Shown piece by piece: positions 24,207-27,537 of a stretch of DNA of 27,537 bases. Where the stretch lies: NCBI GenBank assembly GCA_946480015.1, contig CAMLIL010000079.1, positions 1-27,537 of the forward strand. The letters run 5' to 3'. The notes beneath the pieces were generated by a model that worked only from the letters and a program-made list of their open reading frames with translations, was not told the DNA's origin and ran no database searches. Positions within the stretch are counted from its first letter, which is position 1, and each line of letters begins with the position of its first letter. The stretch is from an uncultured Oxalobacteraceae bacterium. GTDB taxonomy: Bacteria; Pseudomonadota; Gammaproteobacteria; Burkholderiales; Burkholderiaceae. The translations under genes and the position numbers were made by a program.

Positions 24207-24227
24207 CCCCCGCGTGCGCGAGGGCGA
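24207..24227. repeat. GC-rich intergenic motif, copy 2 (after rpsD)
   Basis: CCCCCGCGTGCGCGAGG and the following GCGA match 19 of 21 positions of 1404-1424 next to hemB. The motif begins about 10 bases past the rpsD stop. It can form an imperfect GC-rich hairpin (CCCTCGCG with CGCGGGGG on the minus strand). Confidence 0.45.
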
Positions 24228-24237
24228 ATGGCGTCGA

Positions 24238-24861
24238 TTAACGCGAGTACAGTTCGACGATCAGCGATTCGTTGACGTCGTTGGCGATCTCGTTGCGCTC
24301 TGGGAAGGACTTGAAGGTGCCTTCCATTTTCTTGGAGTCAACCGACACCCAGCTTGGCATACCGACTTGTTCAGCCAGCGACAGCGCTTCGATGATGCGG
24401 GTCTGCTTCTTGGCCTTTTCGCGCACGGCGATGACGTCGCCGGTTTTCACGGCGTAGGAAGCGATGTTGACCACGTTGCCGTTCACGGTGAAGGCTTTGT
24501 GGCTGACCAGCTGACGCGCTTCAGCGCGGGTCGAGCCGAAGCCCATGCGGTAGCAGACGTTGTCGAGACGCGCTTCCAGCAAACGCAGCAGGGTCTCGCC
24601 GGTGTTGCCCTTGCGACGGTCGGCTTCAGCGAAGTAGCGGCGGAACTGGCGCTCGAGTACGCCGTAGATACGCTTGACCTTCTGCTTTTCGCGCAGCTGG
24701 TTACCGTAGTCCGAAGTACGAGCACCCGATTTGACACCGTGCTGGCCTGGCTTGACGTCCAGTTTGCACTTCGAATCGAGCGAGCGGCGTGCGCTCTTGA
24801 GGAACAGGTCCGTACCTTCACGGCGGGACAGTTTTGCTTTAGGTCCAATATAACGTGCCAC
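24238..24861 (-). CDS. rpsD: 30S ribosomal protein S4 (uS4)
   Basis: A 207-residue primary 16S rRNA-binding protein. The N-terminal [18 protein letters not shown] and the S4 RNA-binding domain ([20 protein letters not shown], about 97-116) are diagnostic. It is the zinc-free type, with one cysteine in SKCKLD instead of a zinc cluster. The start is GTG at 24859-24861 with AAAGGA upstream. In E. coli S4 represses its own operon at the rpsM leader. Here rpsD is separated from rpsK by 309 bases that carry a terminator-like element and a promoter, so it may be transcribed separately from rpsM-rpsK. Confidence 0.98.
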   Translation of the reverse strand: MARYIGPKAKLSRREGTDLFLKSARRSLDSKCKLDVKPGQHGVKSGARTSDYGNQLREKQKVKRIYGVLERQFRRYFAEADRRKGNTGETLLRLLEARLDNVCYRMGFGSTRAEARQLVSHKAFTVNGNVVNIASYAVKTGDVIAVREKAKKQTRIIEALSLAEQVGMPSWVSVDSKKMEGTFKSFPERNEIANDVNESLIVELYSR

Positions 24862-24984
24862 AATGATTCCTTTAAAATAAATGACGCCCCGGCAGCCGGG
24901 CTGCGGGCGCTAGTCCGGTACCCGATGGTCCGAACGTGGCTGAAAGAGTGCGCGGGCCAACAGCCACGCGACAAACAGCCGGGC

Positions 24985-25014
24985 AGTATACCCCAATGGG
25001 CACCGCGCCGGCAA
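24985..25014 (-). promoter_or_regulatory. Sigma70-like promoter for rpsD-rpoA-rplQ
   Basis: On the minus strand TTGCCG (25009-25014) and TATACT (24985-24990) are separated by 18 bases. The -10 matches 5/6 and the -35 4/6 of consensus. It lies downstream of the terminator-like element B and about 125 bases before the rpsD start, so it would drive rpsD, rpoA and rplQ independently of the upstream genes. Confidence 0.6.
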
Positions 25015-25096
25015 TCCTCACTCAATAATTTTTACGGCAACCGTCAACCACGGCCAGCGGCCGAAGCGTAACGGTGTTAAGCGTAGGCTGTTGACT

Positions 25097-25169
25097 GAAA
25101 AATCGTCTGGCTTTGCCAGCGATTTTTCCCCAATCAGCCCAAACGAAAGCAGGGTTCTACTTTCGTTTG
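25097..25169 (-). repeat. Two-hairpin intergenic element B (after rpsK)
   Basis: One base past the rpsK stop, a perfect 10-bp stem CAAACGAAAG/CTTTCGTTTG encloses a 10-base loop (25140-25169). About 11 bases later a second hairpin (25097-25128) has core CTGGC-AAA-GCCAG extended by AAAAATCG/CGATTTTT arms with one bulge. The second hairpin is flanked by A5 and T5 and would act as an intrinsic terminator in either direction. Element A (23048-23114) repeats the same architecture. Confidence 0.65.
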
Positions 25170-25170
25170 C

Positions 25171-25575
25171 TTAAATTCGACGACGCTTCGGCGGACGGCA
25201 GCCGTTGTGCGGCACTGGCGTCACGTCCTGGATCTCGGTGATCTTGATGCCCAGGTTGTTCAGGGCGCGAACAGCCGACTCACGACCAGGACCTGGGCCC
25301 TTGATACGCACTTCGAGGTTCTTCACACCGCATTCCACTGCCACTTTGCCAGCCGCTTCCGCTGCCACCTGGGCTGCGAACGGGGTCGATTTACGCGAAC
25401 CCTTGAAGCCAGCGCCACCGGAGGTCGCCCACGACAGAGCGTTGCCCTGACGGTCGGTGATGGTGATGATGGTGTTGTTGAACGATGCGTGGACATGCGC
25501 GATGCCTTCAGCGACGTTCTTTTTAACTTTTTTGCGTACGCGCGCTGCTGCGGCGCTGCTCTGTTGCTTAGCCAT
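25171..25575 (-). CDS. rpsK: 30S ribosomal protein S11 (uS11)
   Basis: A 134-residue small-subunit platform protein with the conserved [19 protein letters not shown] core, the [16 protein letters not shown] segment and the basic C-terminus [11 protein letters not shown]. The ATG at 25575 follows TAGGAA, 13 bases after the rpsM stop, so the two are co-transcribed. Element B begins one base after its stop codon. Confidence 0.99.
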   Translation of the reverse strand: MAKQQSSAAAARVRKKVKKNVAEGIAHVHASFNNTIITITDRQGNALSWATSGGAGFKGSRKSTPFAAQVAAEAAGKVAVECGVKNLEVRIKGPGPGRESAVRALNNLGIKITEIQDVTPVPHNGCRPPKRRRI

Positions 25576-25588
25576 GGTCGGTTCCTAG

Positions 25589-25954
25589 TTATTTCTTAAG
25601 CGATTGTGCGGCCTTGCGTGGACCCTTGCGAGTACGCGCATTGGTGCGGGTGCGCTGGCCACGAACTGGCAGGCCCTTACGATGGCGCATACCGCGGTAG
25701 CAACCCAGATCCATCAAACGCTTGATGTTCATGGACAGTTCACGGCGCAGATCGCCTTCGACCACGAAGGTGCCCACTGCGTCGCGCAGCTTCTCCAGTT
25801 CGCTGTCGTCCAGATCCTTGACCTTCTTGTTGGTCGCAACGCCAGTTTCAGCGCAGATCTTCTTTGCGCGTGGACGGCCTACACCGTAGATGGCGGTCAG
25901 GCCGATAACGGTGTGCTGATGATTTGGGATGTTAACCCCTGCAATACGTGCCAT
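25589..25954 (-). CDS. rpsM: 30S ribosomal protein S13 (uS13)
   Basis: A 121-residue small-subunit head protein contacting tRNA and 16S rRNA. The diagnostic start is [14 protein letters not shown], with the helix-hairpin segment [17 protein letters not shown] and the C-terminal [21 protein letters not shown] tail. The ATG at 25954 has GAGGAA upstream. It starts 28 bases after rpmJ. No S4-type pseudoknot leader was evident in this short gap. Confidence 0.99.
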   Translation of the reverse strand: MARIAGVNIPNHQHTVIGLTAIYGVGRPRAKKICAETGVATNKKVKDLDDSELEKLRDAVGTFVVEGDLRRELSMNIKRLMDLGCYRGMRHRKGLPVRGQRTRTNARTRKGPRKAAQSLKK

Positions 25955-25982
25955 TCGTTATTCCTCAATAAATAACGTTAAA

Positions 25983-26096
25983 TTAACCTTGACGCTGCTT
26001 GTGACGCGGTTCGACGCAGATAACGCGAACCACACCCTTGCGCTTGATGATTTTGCAGTTGCGGCAGATCCGCTTGACTGATGCGTTGACTTTCAT
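25983..26096 (-). CDS. rpmJ: 50S ribosomal protein L36 (bL36)
   Basis: A 37-residue protein reading [16 protein letters not shown] and continuing to [14 protein letters not shown]. It is the zinc-ribbon (C+) form: C11, C14, C27 and H32 make a complete zinc site. It lies between infA (36 bases upstream) and rpsM (28 bases downstream), the standard betaproteobacterial order. It is the smallest gene in the window and easy to miss by length cut-offs. Confidence 0.98.
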   Translation of the reverse strand: MKVNASVKRICRNCKIIKRKGVVRVICVEPRHKQRQG

Positions 26097-26132
26097 ATTG
26101 GACTCTTTTCTGATTGATCGTTGTTGTTACTG

Positions 26133-26351
26133 TTACTTGGTCCGGAACACGATGCGGGCCCGGCTCAGGTCGTACGGCGTCAACTCCACCGTCACTTTGT
26201 CGCCGGGAAGAATGCGGATATAGTTCATCCGCATTTTACCCGAGATGTGTCCGAGCACTACGTGCCCGTTTTCCAGCTTTACTCGAAACGTTGCATTGGG
26301 CAGATTCTCAAGAATCTCGCCCTGCATTTGGATAACGTCGTCTTTTGCCAT
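26133..26351 (-). CDS. infA: Translation initiation factor IF-1
   Basis: A 72-residue S1-type OB-fold protein that binds the ribosomal A site during initiation. The diagnostic sequence is [20 protein letters not shown] with [20 protein letters not shown]. The length is exactly typical. It begins 23 bases after the secY stop, with AGGAG about 13 bases before the ATG, and is followed by rpmJ. This gene order is standard in Burkholderiales. Confidence 0.98.
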   Translation of the reverse strand: MAKDDVIQMQGEILENLPNATFRVKLENGHVVLGHISGKMRMNYIRILPGDKVTVELTPYDLSRARIVFRTK

Positions 26352-26374
26352 TCGGTCTGTGCACTCCTGGGCGC

Positions 26375-27537
26375 TTATCGCGTCGGAATTCCGCCCTTGA
26401 AATTTGCCTTGCGCAGCAGCGATTCATATTGCTGCGACATGACGTAGTTTTGTACTTGCGCCATGAAGTCCATGGTGACAACCACAATAATCAACAGGGA
26501 AGTACCACCAAAATAAAACGGTACCTTCCATTGGGCTTGCATAAATTCCGGCAGCAGACACACCAGGGTGATGTACACCGCACCGGCCAGTGTCAAACGC
26601 ATCAGGATCTTGTCGATGTAGCGGGCGGTCTGTTCACCAGGACGAATCCCCGGGACAAAGGCGCCGCTCTTCTTCAAGTTGTCCGCCGTTTCTTTGCTGT
26701 TGAATACCAGCGCCGTATAAAAGAAACAGAAAAACACGATGGCTACCGCATACATGAGCGCGTGAATAGGCTCACCAGGCAACATCGACGCCGTCAGATC
26801 CTTCAGGAAACCGATCACCGGGCCGGACGCATCCTTGCCCTTGGTGAACCAGTCCACGATCGTCGCCGGGAACAGAATGATCGACGAGGCAAAGATCGGC
26901 GGGATCACGCCGGCCATGTTCAGCTTCAGCGGCAGGTGGCTGGTTTGGCCACCGTACACCTTGTTGCCGACCTGGCGCTTGGCATAGTTGACCAGGATCT
27001 TGCGCTGGCCGCGTTCAACGAACACCACGAAGAACGTCACCACCGCCACCAGGGCCACGATCACGATCGCACCGATGGCGCTGATCGAACCGGTCGACAC
27101 CATCGAGAACAGGCCGCCCAGCGCAACTGGGAGACCGGCCGCGATGCCGGCGAAAATGATGATGGAGATACCATTGCCCAAGCCGCGTTCGGTGATCTGC
27201 TCGCCTAGCCACATCAGGAACATCGTACCGGTCAACAAGGTCACCACGGTAACGAAGCGGAATACCAGACCCGGTTCGATCACCACCCCGCCCATCGCTT
27301 CCAGGCCGATCGCAGCCATGGTGCCTTGCACCAGGGCCAGGATCACCGTGAAGTAACGGGTGTACTGGGTAATCTTGCGGCGTCCTGCTTCGCCTTCCTT
27401 CTTCAACGCTTCCATCTGCGGCGAAACGATCGACACCAGTTGCATGATGATCGAGGCCGAAATGTAAGGCATGATACCGAGCGCAAACACCGTGAAGCGT
27501 TGCAGCGCGCCACCCGAGAACATGTTGAACATGCCCA
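26375..27537 (-). CDS. secY: Protein translocase subunit SecY (N-terminus beyond the window)
   Basis: The channel-forming subunit of the Sec translocon in the inner membrane. About 387 residues are visible; the frame is open to the window edge, and by comparison with the usual length of about 440 residues roughly the first 57 are missing. Visible hallmarks are [30 protein letters not shown] in TM2, the multiple hydrophobic helices, and the cytoplasmic C5 loop [20 protein letters not shown], which carries the arginine needed for SecA function. The Met at 27530-27532 is internal, not the start. It is the most upstream gene seen here of the spc/alpha ribosomal protein operon. Confidence 0.98.
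   Translation of the reverse strand, partial: GMFNMFSGGALQRFTVFALGIMPYISASIIMQLVSIVSPQMEALKKEGEAGRRKITQYTRYFTVILALVQGTMAAIGLEAMGGVVIEPGLVFRFVTVVTLLTGTMFLMWLGEQITERGLGNGISIIIFAGIAAGLPVALGGLFSMVSTGSISAIGAIVIVALVAVVTFFVVFVERGQRKILVNYAKRQVGNKVYGGQTSHLPLKLNMAGVIPPIFASSIILFPATIVDWFTKGKDASGPVIGFLKDLTASMLPGEPIHALMYAVAIVFFCFFYTALVFNSKETADNLKKSGAFVPGIRPGEQTARYIDKILMRLTLAGAVYITLVCLLPEFMQAQWKVPFYFGGTSLLIIVVVTMDFMAQVQNYVMSQQYESLLRKANFKGGIPTR

Larger units (their letters stand above)
24862..25170 (-). other. 309-base intergenic gap between rpsK and rpsD
   Basis: There is no credible gene. Reading in the direction of transcription it holds element B (25169-25097), a GC-rich dyad CGGCCAGCGGCCG (25051-25063), a sigma70-like promoter (25014-24985), a leader of about 115 bases with GC-rich dyads near 24885-24910, and the rpsD ribosome binding site. 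A gap this long inside the alpha operon is unusual. Confidence 0.7.

Overview
The window is high-GC DNA that reads as a betaproteobacterial chromosome, most likely Oxalobacteraceae (Massilia/Telluria/Duganella/Janthinobacterium-like). This placement is inferred from the gene order secY-infA-rpmJ-rpsM-rpsK-rpsD-rpoA-rplQ, an engB-hemB pair, a very large TonB-Xanth-Caul type receptor and secreted glycosidases. No phage, transposase, CRISPR, tRNA or rRNA was recognised. The many long antisense open frames are GC-driven shadows.

Layout. 1-1392 (+): the end of the GTPase gene engB, then complete hemB. 1435-5701 (-): a TonB-like membrane protein of unknown function and, upstream of it, a 1048-residue TonB-dependent receptor. 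The receptor's roughly 365-bp upstream region carries three copies of a TGGTAGCG-type operator-like motif. 6067-14453 (-): a tightly packed five-gene cluster transcribed as response regulator, histidine kinase, RND adaptor, MdtC-like RND pump, then an FAD/NAD(P)-binding protein. Divergent from it (14683-15162, +) is a Spy/CpxP-like periplasmic protein. The shared promoter region holds GATACA direct repeats with 10-bp spacing, the pattern expected for an OmpR-family regulator. The locus resembles the E. coli mdtABC-baeSR/spy regulon gathered in one place.

15276-16428 (+): a host-attachment family protein and an uncharacterised 190-residue protein preceded by a perfect 11-bp-stem hairpin. Its stop codon directly abuts the stop of convergent dsbD (16429-18123, -). 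18297-22506 (+): a probable two-gene operon for an exported GH29 alpha-L-fucosidase-like enzyme and a GH2 beta-galactosidase-like enzyme, ended by a bidirectional terminator.

22562-27537 (-): the distal spc/alpha ribosomal operon, from secY (cut by the window end) to rplQ. It is unusual in having long intergenic gaps containing terminator-like hairpins. Two of these gaps, after rpoA and after rpsK, hold related two-hairpin elements. The loops and hairpin cores are conserved while the arms differ but still pair. A good sigma70-like promoter lies between rpsK and rpsD. The most unexpected signals in the window are these paired elements, the GATACA array and the TGGTAGCG sites.
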